A program made the translations under genes and the position numbers. Source: Nocardiopsis quinghaiensis (lineage in GTDB: Bacteria; Actinomycetota; Actinomycetes; Streptosporangiales; Streptosporangiaceae). Taken from it: a stretch of DNA of 64,000 nt. Each line of letters starts with the position of its first letter. The stretch's first letter is position 1. Below, piece after piece: positions 9,148-17,678 of the stretch. The notes under the pieces are model-generated. The model was not told the origin of the DNA and ran no database searches. It saw only the letters and a program-made list of their open reading frames with translations. The stretch covers positions 1 through 64,000 of the forward strand of contig NZ_VWVU01000001.1 in assembly GCF_008638365.1 (NCBI RefSeq). The letters run 5' to 3'.

Positions 9148-10419
9148 ATGACCAAGGTGCGGATCTGCCCTGCCTGCTCGGACAGGGCGGCTGCGGGAGA
9201 CGTCTTCTGCGAGGGGTGCGGCCGCGCCCTCCCCGAGGACGCCGTGACCGTGCCCGCGGAGCACCCCGACTCGGTGCCCACGGCTCCGCAGGCGAGCATG
9301 TCCGGCGAGGTACCGTCCGGCGACTCCGCCGGGGAGGTGTCCGACGCCGGCGCACGTCCGGGTCTGGTTCCGGACGAGGGCGCCCCCACCGCACCGCAGG
9401 TGAGCCTGAAAGCGGTGCCGGACGAACGCCCGGGCCTGGTCCCGACGGACGGCGCCCCGACGGCTCCGCAGGTGAGCCTGGCCGACCCCCTCGCCACCCG
9501 GAGCGACCCGGTACCGCCCACCGACCCCGGACTGTGCGTGTGGTGCCCCGGCAGGGTCAGTGACGGCTACTGCGAGAAGTGCGGCCTCCTCCAGCCCACC
9601 GGCCGCGACCACGTCGAGGTGCGTACGCACGCCGCCGTCGGCGTCAGCGACCGGGGACTGCGGCACAGGCGCAACGAGGACGCCATGGCGATCCGCGTGA
9701 TCGACGCCGAGGCCCCCCGCGCGCCCGGCGCGGTCTGCGCGGTGGTCTGCGACGGTGTCTCCAGCTCACCGCGCTCGGACGAGGCCTCCCGGGTCGCCGC
9801 CGAGACCGGCGTGTCGGTCCTGGCGGAGCGGGTAAGCGGGGGCGCCGACCCCCGCGAGGCCACCGGGGCGGCGATGACCAGGGCCGCGGAGGCGGTCGCC
9901 GGGATCGCCGACTCGGCCAGCTCCGCACCCGCCTGCACCTTCGTGTCCGCGGTGGTCGACCCCGCCACGGGCACCGTCACCGTCGGCTGGGTCGGCGACA
10001 GCCGCGCCTACTGGCTCTCCGGCGGCCCCGCCGCCAGCGCGTCCGCCCTCCTGACCAAGGACGACTCCTGGAGCGAGGCGATGGTGCAGATGGGCACCCT
10101 CTCCCGGGAGGAGGCGATGCGCTCGGCCAACGCCCACGCCCTCATCGCGTGGATGGGCGCGGACTCCGGCGAGATCGACGCGCACATCTCCACCGTCACC
10201 CCGACCGGTCCCGGCGCCGTCGTGCTGTGCAGCGACGGCCTGTGGAACTACTACCCCGAGGCGCAGGCCCTGACCGACGCCGTCCCCGGGGCGGGCGCCA
10301 GGCCCCGCGACGCCGCCCGCGCCTACGTCGGCCTCGCCCTCCAGGCGGGCGGCAAGGACAACATCACCGTCGTCGTCGTTCCCGTGCCTCCAGGGGGCTC
10401 CCGTGTCGAACACGACTGA
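9148..10419 (+). CDS. PP2C-family protein serine/threonine phosphatase with zinc ribbons
   Basis: A 423-aa cytosolic protein. The N-terminus holds a zinc ribbon (ICPAC...FCEGCG), then repeated TAPQVSL segments in a low-complexity linker and a second ribbon (CVWC...YCEKCG). The PP2C domain occupies the C-terminal 270 residues, with the metal-binding motifs RRNEDAMAI, VVCDGVSSS, GWVGDSRAYW, LCSDGLWNYY and GKDNITVVVV. It should remove phosphates placed by the neighbouring PknG. The ATG at 9148 has GAGGGAA in front; a GTG at 9127 that overlaps the pknG stop (GTGA) is an alternative adding seven residues. It is the only phosphatase in the cluster. Confidence 0.9.
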   Translation: MTKVRICPACSDRAAAGDVFCEGCGRALPEDAVTVPAEHPDSVPTAPQASMSGEVPSGDSAGEVSDAGARPGLVPDEGAPTAPQVSLKAVPDERPGLVPTDGAPTAPQVSLADPLATRSDPVPPTDPGLCVWCPGRVSDGYCEKCGLLQPTGRDHVEVRTHAAVGVSDRGLRHRRNEDAMAIRVIDAEAPRAPGAVCAVVCDGVSSSPRSDEASRVAAETGVSVLAERVSGGADPREATGAAMTRAAEAVAGIADSASSAPACTFVSAVVDPATGTVTVGWVGDSRAYWLSGGPAASASALLTKDDSWSEAMVQMGTLSREEAMRSANAHALIAWMGADSGEIDAHISTVTPTGPGAVVLCSDGLWNYYPEAQALTDAVPGAGARPRDAARAYVGLALQAGGKDNITVVVVPVPPGGSRVEHD

Positions 10420-10669
10420 CCGTGCCGCCACCACGCGGCTCGGCCGCGCCGCCGCACCCGCCCACGAGTCGGGCGACGAGGAGACCGCGAGGCTCCTCGG
10501 CAGGGTCGTCGACGTGGTCGCCCCCGTGACCGGAACCGTCCGGCTCAAGCCCGGTGCCGACAAGGCCGACGGGACGGTCCCGGACACCGACTCGACCCGG
10601 ACCGTACGGACCCGGCCCCGACCCCGACAGGGCGGGCCGGACACCGGCGGTGCCCCCGTACCCGGGTAG
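10403..10669 (+). CDS. Small hypothetical protein between phosphatase and FHA genes
   Basis: An 88-aa frame starting with GTG inside the last codons of the phosphatase gene (17-base overlap) and ending 9 bases before the FHA gene. It is hydrophilic: the first half is Ala/Glu-rich (HESGDEETARLLGRVVDVVAPV) and the second half is disordered, rich in Thr, Asp, Arg and Pro. I recognise no domain. Tight packing and the GGGGG upstream of the GTG favour a real gene; its low-complexity tail could also mean the reading frame is not translated, or that it is the stub of a larger lost gene. Confidence 0.45.
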   Translation: MSNTTDRAATTRLGRAAAPAHESGDEETARLLGRVVDVVAPVTGTVRLKPGADKADGTVPDTDSTRTVRTRPRPRQGGPDTGGAPVPG

Positions 10670-10678
10670 GAGGGACCC

Positions 10679-11395
10679 ATGCCGAGTTGCCCTTCCGGGC
10701 ACCGCTCCACGGCGACCGACTTCTGCGACGTCTGCGGACTGCGCCTCCGGACCCGCCCCCCGACGCCGCCGCCCCCGTCACACCGGCATCCGACCCCGCC
10801 GACCCCGCCCCTGTCCCCGGTGCGGCCCCCCGCGCCGCGCCGCCCGCCGGGCGCGCCCAGGGGAGGCCCCTGTCCCGAGTGCGGCACCTCCAGGGCGGGC
10901 CGGTTCTGCGAGGAGTGCGGGTACGACTTCGTCTCGCAGTCCGGAGGCCACCAGCACGGGCGCTCCGGGCCGGGAGGCGCACCGGCCGGGGCGCACTGGC
11001 GCGCGATCGTGGCCGCCGACCCCGCGTACTACCAGTACATGGTCGACCAGGGCATGCTCGACGCCACCCGGATCTCCTTCCCCGCGGGCGGTGCGCAGCG
11101 CCGGGTGGCGCTCACGGGCGACCGTGTGCACATCGGGCGGCGCAGCGCCTCCCGCGGCTTCACCCCCGAGATCGACCTGGGCGGACCCGGCGGTGACCCC
11201 GCGATCTCCCACATCCACGCGGTCCTGATCGCCAGGCCCGGCGACACCTGGACACTCCTCGACCCGGGATCGACCAACGGCACCACGATCAACGGGACCG
11301 CCGATCCCATCGCCCCCAACGTGGAGGTTCCCCTGCATGACAGTGACCGGATCTACGTCGGCGCATGGACCGTCATCATCCTCCAGAAGGGGTGA
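10679..11395 (+). CDS. Zinc-ribbon FHA-domain protein, candidate PknG substrate/effector
   Basis: A 238-aa protein. Two zinc ribbons (CPSGHRSTATDFCDVCG and CPECGTSRAGRFCEECG) flank a long proline-rich linker, and an FHA domain covers about residues 135-238. The FHA signature is complete: IGRR, the phosphothreonine-binding pair AISHIHAVL, and DPGSTNGTTING. FHA proteins GarA/OdhI are the known PknG targets in other actinobacteria. This one has zinc ribbons instead of the short phospho-acceptor tail of GarA, so it may recruit phosphorylated partners rather than act as GarA does. The ATG follows GGAGGG. Confidence 0.88.
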   Translation: MPSCPSGHRSTATDFCDVCGLRLRTRPPTPPPPSHRHPTPPTPPLSPVRPPAPRRPPGAPRGGPCPECGTSRAGRFCEECGYDFVSQSGGHQHGRSGPGGAPAGAHWRAIVAADPAYYQYMVDQGMLDATRISFPAGGAQRRVALTGDRVHIGRRSASRGFTPEIDLGGPGGDPAISHIHAVLIARPGDTWTLLDPGSTNGTTINGTADPIAPNVEVPLHDSDRIYVGAWTVIILQKG

Positions 11396-11401
11396 GCCCC
11401 G

Positions 11402-12892
11402 TTGACGCCCCCCGACTCCGACCAGGCGCGGCGGTCCGGGACCGGGCGGACCGGCATGAGCGAACGGGGGACCCGGGCCCGCCGCTGGCGGGGCACCACC
11501 CCGGCCCGGGTGCGGCTGCTGACCCTGACGTGCGTGGTGGCGGTCGCCGGACTGTTCGGTTCGGCGGCCTTCACCCTCAACCAGGCCCGCGACGGCCTCA
11601 GCGTGCTCGGGGACGACGCCGGGCCTCAGGCCATGGCGACCACCAAGCTGTACCTGGCGCTCGCCGACATGGACGCCCGTGTGGCCGACGTGCTGCTCAT
11701 GGGCACCGACCACGAACTCGGCTCGGGCCGCGAGGACGCCCTGGAACGGTACGGGAACAGTCGGGCACGGGCCAACGAGGCCCTGCTGCAGGCGGCCTCG
11801 CTGACCGAGGGCGACACCGTGGAGAAGAAGAACATCCGGGCGGTCCTGGACGGGGTGGGTGCCTACGAGCAGTTGGCCGCCGAGGCGCGGCTGCTCAACG
11901 ACGAGGCGCAGGCCCCGCCCGGACGGGTGGACGAAGCCGCCCTGGAGCCGTACCGCCGGGCCACGCGAATGATGCACACCGAGCTGCTTCCCAAGGCGTT
12001 CAACCTGGGGCTGGACTCGTCGGCGATCGTGCGCGCCAACCACGAGGAGCGGCAGGAGGCCGTCGGGCTCGGCCTGCTGTGGGTCGGCGCGGTCGGGGCG
12101 GTGGCGGTCGCCGCGCTGCTCGGACTCCAGCTGTACCTGCGTGCGCGGTTCCGCCGACGGGTCAGCGTCCCGCTGGCGGCGGCCACGGCGGGCACCGTCC
12201 TGCTCACCGCGGGGGTGACCCTCGCCCTGTTCGCCAGCGGTGACCACCAGCGTGACGCCAAGGAGGAGGGCCTGGACGCGGCCATGGCGCTGTCCCGGGC
12301 CGGGGCGATCGTCACCGACATGCAGGCGGACGAGAGCCGGTACCTGGTCGACCGGGAGATGGCCGACAACTACCAGCAGGTGTACCTGGAGCGGGCCCAG
12401 CAGGTGCTGTTCCGCCCCGCGAGCAACCTGGAGGCCTACTACGAGGCCATCGACGAGGTGGCCGCCGCCTACCCGGACCTGCCGGGGACGGACGGATCCG
12501 ACCCCGACGACCCGGGCACGCTCGGTTACCTGGGGCAGAACGCCCAGGACGCGCTGCTGCCCGGCCAGGAGGACGCGCTCGCCGGAGTGCTGGAGTCCTA
12601 CAACGCCCTCCAGAACGAGGACCGGGCACTGCGCTCGGCGGCGGGGAGCGGTGACCTTGCCGGGGCACTGGACATCCGCATGGGCATCGCGCACACCGAG
12701 GACGGTGCCTTCCAGGCCTACGAGACCGCGTTGGAGGAGCTGACCGGCCTGCACGTGGGCGCGTTCACCGAGGGGATCGAGCGCGGTGACGCGGTGCTCG
12801 CCCCCTGGACGTGGCTGCTGCCCGTGGGGGCGCTTCTCCTGCTCGTGCTCGTCGTGCTCGGGGTCCGTCCCCGACTGGCCGAGTACCGCTGA
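11402..12892 (+). CDS. GlnX-like transmembrane sensor
   Basis: A 496-aa membrane protein with TM segments near residues 38-58, 220-247, 258-280 and 468-488. Two extracytoplasmic helical domains of about 160 and 190 residues lie between TM1 and TM2 and between TM3 and TM4, and resemble four-helix sensor domains. In mycobacteria GlnX has this architecture, receives the amino-acid signal from GlnH in the periplasm and passes it to PknG. The TTG start at 11402 is six bases after the FHA stop, with AAGGGG upstream; an ATG at 11456 lacks a ribosome binding site. No kinase or output domain is seen, so signalling must be by protein contact. Confidence 0.8.
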   Translation: MTPPDSDQARRSGTGRTGMSERGTRARRWRGTTPARVRLLTLTCVVAVAGLFGSAAFTLNQARDGLSVLGDDAGPQAMATTKLYLALADMDARVADVLLMGTDHELGSGREDALERYGNSRARANEALLQAASLTEGDTVEKKNIRAVLDGVGAYEQLAAEARLLNDEAQAPPGRVDEAALEPYRRATRMMHTELLPKAFNLGLDSSAIVRANHEERQEAVGLGLLWVGAVGAVAVAALLGLQLYLRARFRRRVSVPLAAATAGTVLLTAGVTLALFASGDHQRDAKEEGLDAAMALSRAGAIVTDMQADESRYLVDREMADNYQQVYLERAQQVLFRPASNLEAYYEAIDEVAAAYPDLPGTDGSDPDDPGTLGYLGQNAQDALLPGQEDALAGVLESYNALQNEDRALRSAAGSGDLAGALDIRMGIAHTEDGAFQAYETALEELTGLHVGAFTEGIERGDAVLAPWTWLLPVGALLLLVLVVLGVRPRLAEYR

Positions 12893-12937
12893 CACCCGAG
12901 AGCACACCGAAGGCTCCGAGAGACAAGGAACAGGCCG

Positions 12938-13777
12938 ATGAGGTTTCGCCACCGCCGCACCGCCGCCGCAGCCGCCCTGGCCGCCGTCGCGGTCTTCGGG
13001 CTGCCCGCCTGCTCAGCGGTGCTGGGAGAGGAGGAGTCGCTGGTCGACGCGGCCTCGATGACCGTCGGGGTCAAGACCGACCAGCCCGGACTGGGGCTGG
13101 ACGACGGCGACGGCGGCATCACGGGCTTCGACGTGGACGTGGCCCTCTACATCGCGGACAAGCTCGGAGTGCCCGCCGATGACGTGGAGTTCACCGGCGT
13201 CACCTCCGCCGAGCGCGAGGAGAAACTGATCAGCGGTGAGGTGGACATGGTCGTGGCCACCTACTCCATCACCCCCGTCCGCAAGACCCAGGTGACCTTC
13301 GGCGGCCCCTACTACGTCGCCAAACAGGATGTGCTGGTACGTGCCGAGGACACCGACATCCGGGGCGTGCGCGATCTGGAGGGCCGCAGCGTCTGCCAGG
13401 GCGAGGGCTCCTACTCCGCCGTACGCATCACCGAGGGCCTCGGCATCGACGTCCAGAAGACGGAGGCGCCCAGTTACAGCGCCTGCATCGACTCCCTCCG
13501 CGAGGGCGACGTGGACGCCGTCTCCACCGACAACCTCATCCTGGCCGGATTCCTCGCCGAGGACCCCTCCGCCTTCCGCTTCGTCAACAACCCCTTCACC
13601 GACGAGAAGTACGGCGTCGGCCTGCCGTACGGCGACGTCCGCGCCTGCGAGGCCGTCAACAAGGCCATCAGCGAGATGTACCAGGACGGCACGGCCCAGG
13701 AGTTCCTGGAGACCTGGTTCGGCGAGACCGACCTCCAGGTGGTGACGAGCGTGCCCCAGTTCGAGGGGTGCGTCTGA
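12938..13777 (+). CDS. glnH: GlnH-like amino-acid-binding lipoprotein
   Basis: A 279-aa family 3 periplasmic binding protein. The lipoprotein signal peptide ends in the lipobox GLPAC at about residue 25. The mature part has the usual two-lobe features: SMTVGVKTDQPGLG, ITGFDVDVALYIADKL, ATYSITPVRK, GPYYVAKQDVLV and DLEGRSVCQGEGS. Mycobacterial GlnH binds Asp, Glu and Asn and acts as a receptor with GlnX rather than feeding an ABC permease. No permease or ATPase gene is nearby, which supports the sensor role here. It is the last gene of the cluster. Confidence 0.88.
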   Translation: MRFRHRRTAAAAALAAVAVFGLPACSAVLGEEESLVDAASMTVGVKTDQPGLGLDDGDGGITGFDVDVALYIADKLGVPADDVEFTGVTSAEREEKLISGEVDMVVATYSITPVRKTQVTFGGPYYVAKQDVLVRAEDTDIRGVRDLEGRSVCQGEGSYSAVRITEGLGIDVQKTEAPSYSACIDSLREGDVDAVSTDNLILAGFLAEDPSAFRFVNNPFTDEKYGVGLPYGDVRACEAVNKAISEMYQDGTAQEFLETWFGETDLQVVTSVPQFEGCV

Positions 13778-13963
13778 GCGGGACCGGGTGTGCCCGTGGG
13801 AACGGCGGTGGAGAAGGGGAACGGCCGGTGGGGCCGGAGCCGTGGCCGGGATCGGCCGGGTGGCCTCCGGGGAACCTGAGGTGTGGTCTGAGCGGGGTGT
13901 ATGGCGGATACTGAGTCTTCACGGAGCAACGCAACGCGGGGGGTACAGGATAGGAGCGGTCCG

Positions 13964-14302
13964 TTGACCATCGTCGAGTTCCTGAACGCGCGTCTGGACG
14001 AGGACGAGCGCGCGTCGAAGGCGGCTCCCGCGGGAGCGCGCGGCCGGGACCGGGCACTGGCAGAGGTCGCGGCCAAACGCAGGATCGTCCGTGGATACGC
14101 CGAAGCCCACCGCGCGGGTATGCGCAGTCTCGAACCGGTTCTGGCCCCCGGCACCCACTCCTCCCGGCCCCGGCCCAACCCCGGTCCGCCCGCCGACGGC
14201 GGTGACCCCTGGTCGGGACTGCTGGCCTGGCGGCTGGCGGTGAAGTACCTGGCAGCGGTCTACCGCACCCATCCCGAGTACGACGAGTCCTGGGAGGTGT
14301 AG
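13964..14302 (+). CDS. DUF6221 family protein
   Basis: A 112-aa cytosolic protein of unknown function. The N-terminus (TIVEFLNARLDEDE) and the C-terminus (YRTHPEYDESWEV) match the pattern of DUF6221 proteins, which are abundant in actinomycetes. The TTG start at 13964 is chosen because AGGAG lies seven bases upstream and the family begins with this motif. An ATG at 13901 in frame would add 21 unrelated residues. The gene lies downstream of glnH in the same orientation but after 186 bases, so it is probably independent, and it converges on the HAD gene. Confidence 0.72.
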   Translation: MTIVEFLNARLDEDERASKAAPAGARGRDRALAEVAAKRRIVRGYAEAHRAGMRSLEPVLAPGTHSSRPRPNPGPPADGGDPWSGLLAWRLAVKYLAAVYRTHPEYDESWEV

Positions 14303-14403
14303 GGCCGTCCGCGCTGCCGCCCTCCCCGCCGATCAGGGACACCGTCTCCTTCAGGGCCGTTGAGAGCGACCGGTCGGGAAAAGGGGGCGCAGGCACGCGG
14401 GTA

Positions 14404-15123
14404 TCACCGGGGCAGTTCGAGGAGCCCGTCCACCGTCTCGGCGAGATCCCGGCCGGAGACGTCCGGTGGGGCGAAGGCCGACGGGAAGCGCCCCTCCAGG
14501 TGGGAGGACCAGCCGGTCACCAGACGCGCGGTCCTCGCCCCGGCGACGTCCCAGCCGTGCGCGGTGACCAGGGCCAGCCGCTCCGGGGAGACCTCCAGGG
14601 ACCGTGCGGCGGCGCGGTAGGCGCCGGGCATCGGCTTCCACCTGCCGGCGGGGTGTACGGCCAGCACGTCCTCCACCAGGTCCAGCAGACCGGCGCGCTC
14701 CAGCAGCGTCCGGGGCAGGAGGCCGTCGTGGTTGCTCAGGGTCGCCACCCTCAGCCCGGCCTCGCGTGCGGCGAGCAGGGCGGCGGCCGCCTCGGGGCGG
14801 GGATCGAGTCCGGCCATGCCCGCGATGACGGCGTCCTCGGCCGACGGGGCGATCTGGTGGCCCGTGATGTCCCTCAGCGTGCCTCGGGCCACGTCCTCGA
14901 AGGACCGGTCGCCCGGGGAGGGGCCGTCGGGGGCGTCACCGCTCGTCAGGGTCAGGGCGAACGAGTCCCGCAGCAGGTGGGCCGACCAGCGGGGCATGAG
15001 CACCCGGGGGATGCCGGCCTCCCGGAACCGCCACTCCAGGGGCGCCAGCGGGAAGAGGGTTTCGAGGACGTCGAAGACGAGAGCGGACGGACGGAGCAGC
15101 CGGCCGGCGGGGCGTTCGGGCAT
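14404..15123 (-). CDS. HAD superfamily hydrolase, haloacid dehalogenase type II-like
   Basis: A 239-aa protein with the HAD motifs in order: ALVFDVLETLF (nucleophile Asp), ATLSNHD (motif II Ser), WKPMPGAYRAA (motif III Lys) and VTAHGWDVAGA, the last typical of L-2-haloacid dehalogenases. The usual FDVxGT is FDVLET here, so the second catalytic Asp of phosphatases is absent, as in dehalogenase-type members. The substrate is unknown. The ATG at 15123 has GGAG nine bases upstream; the frame continues further but without a ribosome binding site. Confidence 0.8.
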   Translation of the reverse strand: MPERPAGRLLRPSALVFDVLETLFPLAPLEWRFREAGIPRVLMPRWSAHLLRDSFALTLTSGDAPDGPSPGDRSFEDVARGTLRDITGHQIAPSAEDAVIAGMAGLDPRPEAAAALLAAREAGLRVATLSNHDGLLPRTLLERAGLLDLVEDVLAVHPAGRWKPMPGAYRAAARSLEVSPERLALVTAHGWDVAGARTARLVTGWSSHLEGRFPSAFAPPDVSGRDLAETVDGLLELPR

Positions 15124-15238
15124 GGGTTCGACTCCAGGGGGCGAGGGGGTACCCACACGGGTTCCTACCCGCACACGGAGCCTCCAGCGCTTCCCTCCTC
15201 GCCTGGCCCGGGAACTCCGTCCGCGCCCGTCGCCGCGG

Positions 15239-15790
15239 TCAGGGGTTCAGGCGGGGAATCTGCTCGACCGCCCACGGGCTCAGCAGCGCGGGGGTCCGCT
15301 CGGCGACCGCCACCAGGTCCGACCACTCCACCCACGTGTGCTCGGCGACCTCCGCCGGGTCCGGGACCGGGTCCCCCGCCGCGCGGGCCCAGAACACCGG
15401 GCAGAACTCGTTCTCCACGATCCCCTCCGCCGACACCGCCCGGTACCGGAAGTCGGGCAGCGCGGGCCGCACCTCCGTGACGTCCATCCCCAGCTCCTGC
15501 GCGACCCGGCGGCGCACGGCCTCCCCCAGGTCCTCGTCGGGGGAGGGGTGGCCGCAGCAGCTGTTCGTCCACACCCCCGGCCAGGTGGTCTTGCCGAGGG
15601 CCCGGCGGGTGATCAGCACCCGCCCGTCCGCGGCCAGGACGTAGCAGGAGAACGCCAGGTGCAGAGGGGTGTCCTCGGTGTGCACCGTCGCCTTGTCGGC
15701 GACGCCCACGCGCCGGTACTCCTCGTCGAGCAGCACCACGAACTCGCGTGGGGAACCGGTGTTCGTCGTGGCGGCCGTCGGTTGGATCAC
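15239..15790 (-). CDS. idi: Isopentenyl-diphosphate delta-isomerase, type I
   Basis: Interconverts isopentenyl and dimethylallyl diphosphate for isoprenoid synthesis. The 183-aa protein has the Nudix-like IDI fold with TNSCCGHP (catalytic Cys and metal-binding His), SFRYRAVSAEGIVENEFCPVFW-type region (seen as DFRYRAVSAEGIVENE, with the catalytic Glu) and HTWVEWSDL. The GTG at 15790 follows AGGGGGAG with proper spacing; an upstream start at 15826 would place the start inside an inverted repeat. It lies divergent from the SDR gene, with a perfect inverted repeat just in front of the ribosome binding site. Confidence 0.93.
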   Translation of the reverse strand: MIQPTAATTNTGSPREFVVLLDEEYRRVGVADKATVHTEDTPLHLAFSCYVLAADGRVLITRRALGKTTWPGVWTNSCCGHPSPDEDLGEAVRRRVAQELGMDVTEVRPALPDFRYRAVSAEGIVENEFCPVFWARAAGDPVPDPAEVAEHTWVEWSDLVAVAERTPALLSPWAVEQIPRLNP

Positions 15791-15806
15791 GGGACTCCCC
15801 CTACCA

Positions 15807-15826
15807 GTGGGGTCCTCGGACCCCAC
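15807..15826. repeat. Perfect 9-bp inverted repeat in the idi leader
   Basis: GTGGGGTCC, two bases, then GGACCCCAC. It lies 17 bases upstream of the idi GTG, next to the ribosome binding site. It could be a repressor operator or an mRNA hairpin controlling idi translation. Confidence 0.6.
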
Positions 15827-16063
15827 GCGTCATCTGCTTGGTCTCTATGGTCACCTGTCACGTGCACCGGTTCGTGCCCCAGGTGGTGTCCGGATACGCA
15901 TAAGGTTCTGATGGCCCCGAACCCGGAGCACGCTGTTCTCCGGGCAGACCAGGACGCCGGTGGCACCGGAACCTCGGAGTGGCGGGGGCGGTAGGAGACA
16001 ACGGCCGCGACAACGGCGGCAGCGGTGCGGCGGCAGCGCGGCGGCGGAGTGGTGACGGACACG

Positions 16064-17590
16064 ATGACGGACACGGACCTGGAGAGACAGCCGGAGACCC
16101 CGGCGGAGGCGCGGACGGAGCCGGCGGAGGGCATCGACCCCGACCGGCTGGCCGTGTGTCTGGACGTGCTCTCCCGTGCGGGCGACCTGCCCAGCGACCA
16201 CCCGGACTCGGCGGCTCTGCAGCGGGCCACCGCCGGGCTGTTCAAGAAGGTCAAGGAACAGCGCCGCAAGGAGCGTCAGGCCAGGCAGAGGGCCCACGAC
16301 AGAGCCGTGTTCGCGGCCACCGCCACCGCGGCGCCCGACCGGATCGACGACGAGACCAGCGGCCGTGCCCTCACCAGCGGGAGCAGCGGCGCCCTCGCGG
16401 GCGTGCTGAGCAAGGCCAGGTCCTGCTACGTCTGCAAGGGGAGGTACCGGGAGGTCGACGCCTTCTACCACCAGCTGTGCCCGACGTGCGCGGCGTTCAA
16501 CAGGGAGCGCCGGGGCGCCCGCACCGACCTGACCGGCCGACGGGCCCTGCTCACCGGCGGCCGAGCGAAGATCGGCATGTACATCGCCCTCCGGCTGCTG
16601 CGGGACGGCGCGCACACCACCATCACCACGCGGTTCCCGAACGACGCGGTGCGCCGTTTCGCCGCGATGCCCGACAGCGCCGAGTGGCTGCACCGGCTGC
16701 GGGTGGTGGGTGTCGACCTGCGCGACCCCGCACAGGTGGTGCGGCTGGCCGACTCGGTGGCCGAACAGGGGCCGCTGGACGTTCTCGTCAACAACGCCGC
16801 GCAGACGGTGCGCAGGGCGCCGGGTTCGTACGGGCCGCTGCTGGAGGCCGAGGCCGAACCGCTCACGGGGGAGGGACTGCCGGAGCCGTTGGTCCTCGGC
16901 GGTGTGCGTCCGCGCGCGCTGGAGGACGCTCCGACCGGAAGCATGAGCGGAGCCGCCCCGGACACGGCCGGGCCCGCCCTGACGCGGCACGCGCTCACCC
17001 CGCGGATGCTCGCGTCGCTGGCGCTGACCACGGGATCGGCGTCGATGGAGAAGGTGCGCGCCGGGACGGCGATCGACGCGGGCGGACTGGTCCCCGACCT
17101 CACGCCGGTGAACAGCTGGACGCAGCGGGTCGGTGAGATCGACCCCGTCGAGATGCTGGAGGTGCAGCTGTGCAACGTGAGCGCACCGTTCCTGCTGGTG
17201 GACCGGTTGCGTCCGGCCCTGGCCGCGTCCCCCGCACGCCGTACCTACATCGTGAACGTGTCGGCGATGGAGGGGGTGTTCGGGCGCGGTTACAAGGGCG
17301 CGGGGCATCCCCACACGAACATGGCCAAGGCCGCCCTGAACATGCTCACCCGTACCAGCGCCCAGGAGATGATGGAGTCCGACGGCATCCTGATGACCAG
17401 CGTGGACACCGGGTGGATCACCGACGAGCGGCCGCATCCGGACAAGGAGCGGATGGCCGAGGCCGGGTTCCACGCGCCGCTGGACCTGGAGGACGGGGCC
17501 GCGCGCGTGTACGACCCCATCGTGCGGGGTGAGCTGGGGGAGGACCTGTACGGGTGCTTCCTGAAGGACTACGCCCCCGCCAACTGGTAG
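16064..17590 (+). CDS. SDR-family oxidoreductase with N-terminal zinc ribbon and atypical active site
   Basis: About 508 aa. The N-terminal 130 residues are helical and charged (LFKKVKEQRRKERQARQRAHD) and end in a zinc-ribbon-like motif CYVCKGRYREVDAFYHQLCPTC. A Rossmann SDR domain follows, with ALLTGGRAKIGMYIALRLL as the nucleotide-binding loop and VLVNNAAQT as the NNAG-like motif. The catalytic region reads NVSAMEGVF...HPHTNMAKAAL: Ser and Lys are kept but the position of the YxxxK Tyr is Thr. A long insertion lies between the NNAA motif and the active site. Start choice is uncertain: ATG 16064 is used, while GTG codons at 16049/16052 and 16025 are in frame. Substrate unknown. Confidence 0.75.
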   Translation: MTDTDLERQPETPAEARTEPAEGIDPDRLAVCLDVLSRAGDLPSDHPDSAALQRATAGLFKKVKEQRRKERQARQRAHDRAVFAATATAAPDRIDDETSGRALTSGSSGALAGVLSKARSCYVCKGRYREVDAFYHQLCPTCAAFNRERRGARTDLTGRRALLTGGRAKIGMYIALRLLRDGAHTTITTRFPNDAVRRFAAMPDSAEWLHRLRVVGVDLRDPAQVVRLADSVAEQGPLDVLVNNAAQTVRRAPGSYGPLLEAEAEPLTGEGLPEPLVLGGVRPRALEDAPTGSMSGAAPDTAGPALTRHALTPRMLASLALTTGSASMEKVRAGTAIDAGGLVPDLTPVNSWTQRVGEIDPVEMLEVQLCNVSAPFLLVDRLRPALAASPARRTYIVNVSAMEGVFGRGYKGAGHPHTNMAKAALNMLTRTSAQEMMESDGILMTSVDTGWITDERPHPDKERMAEAGFHAPLDLEDGAARVYDPIVRGELGEDLYGCFLKDYAPANW

Positions 17591-17678
17591 GCCGGACGGG
17601 TCCCACAGCGGGACGGCGATGGACACCCCGCCCACGGCGTCGAAGGCGAGGCACCGTTCGACGGGGGGCCGGGAGGCC

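Noticed and set aside
9301-9480. Repeated TAPQVSL/RPGLVP coding segments in the phosphatase linker as a DNA repeat element
   Set aside because: The repeats are in frame within the protein linker and reflect low-complexity protein sequence, not a mobile or regulatory DNA repeat.
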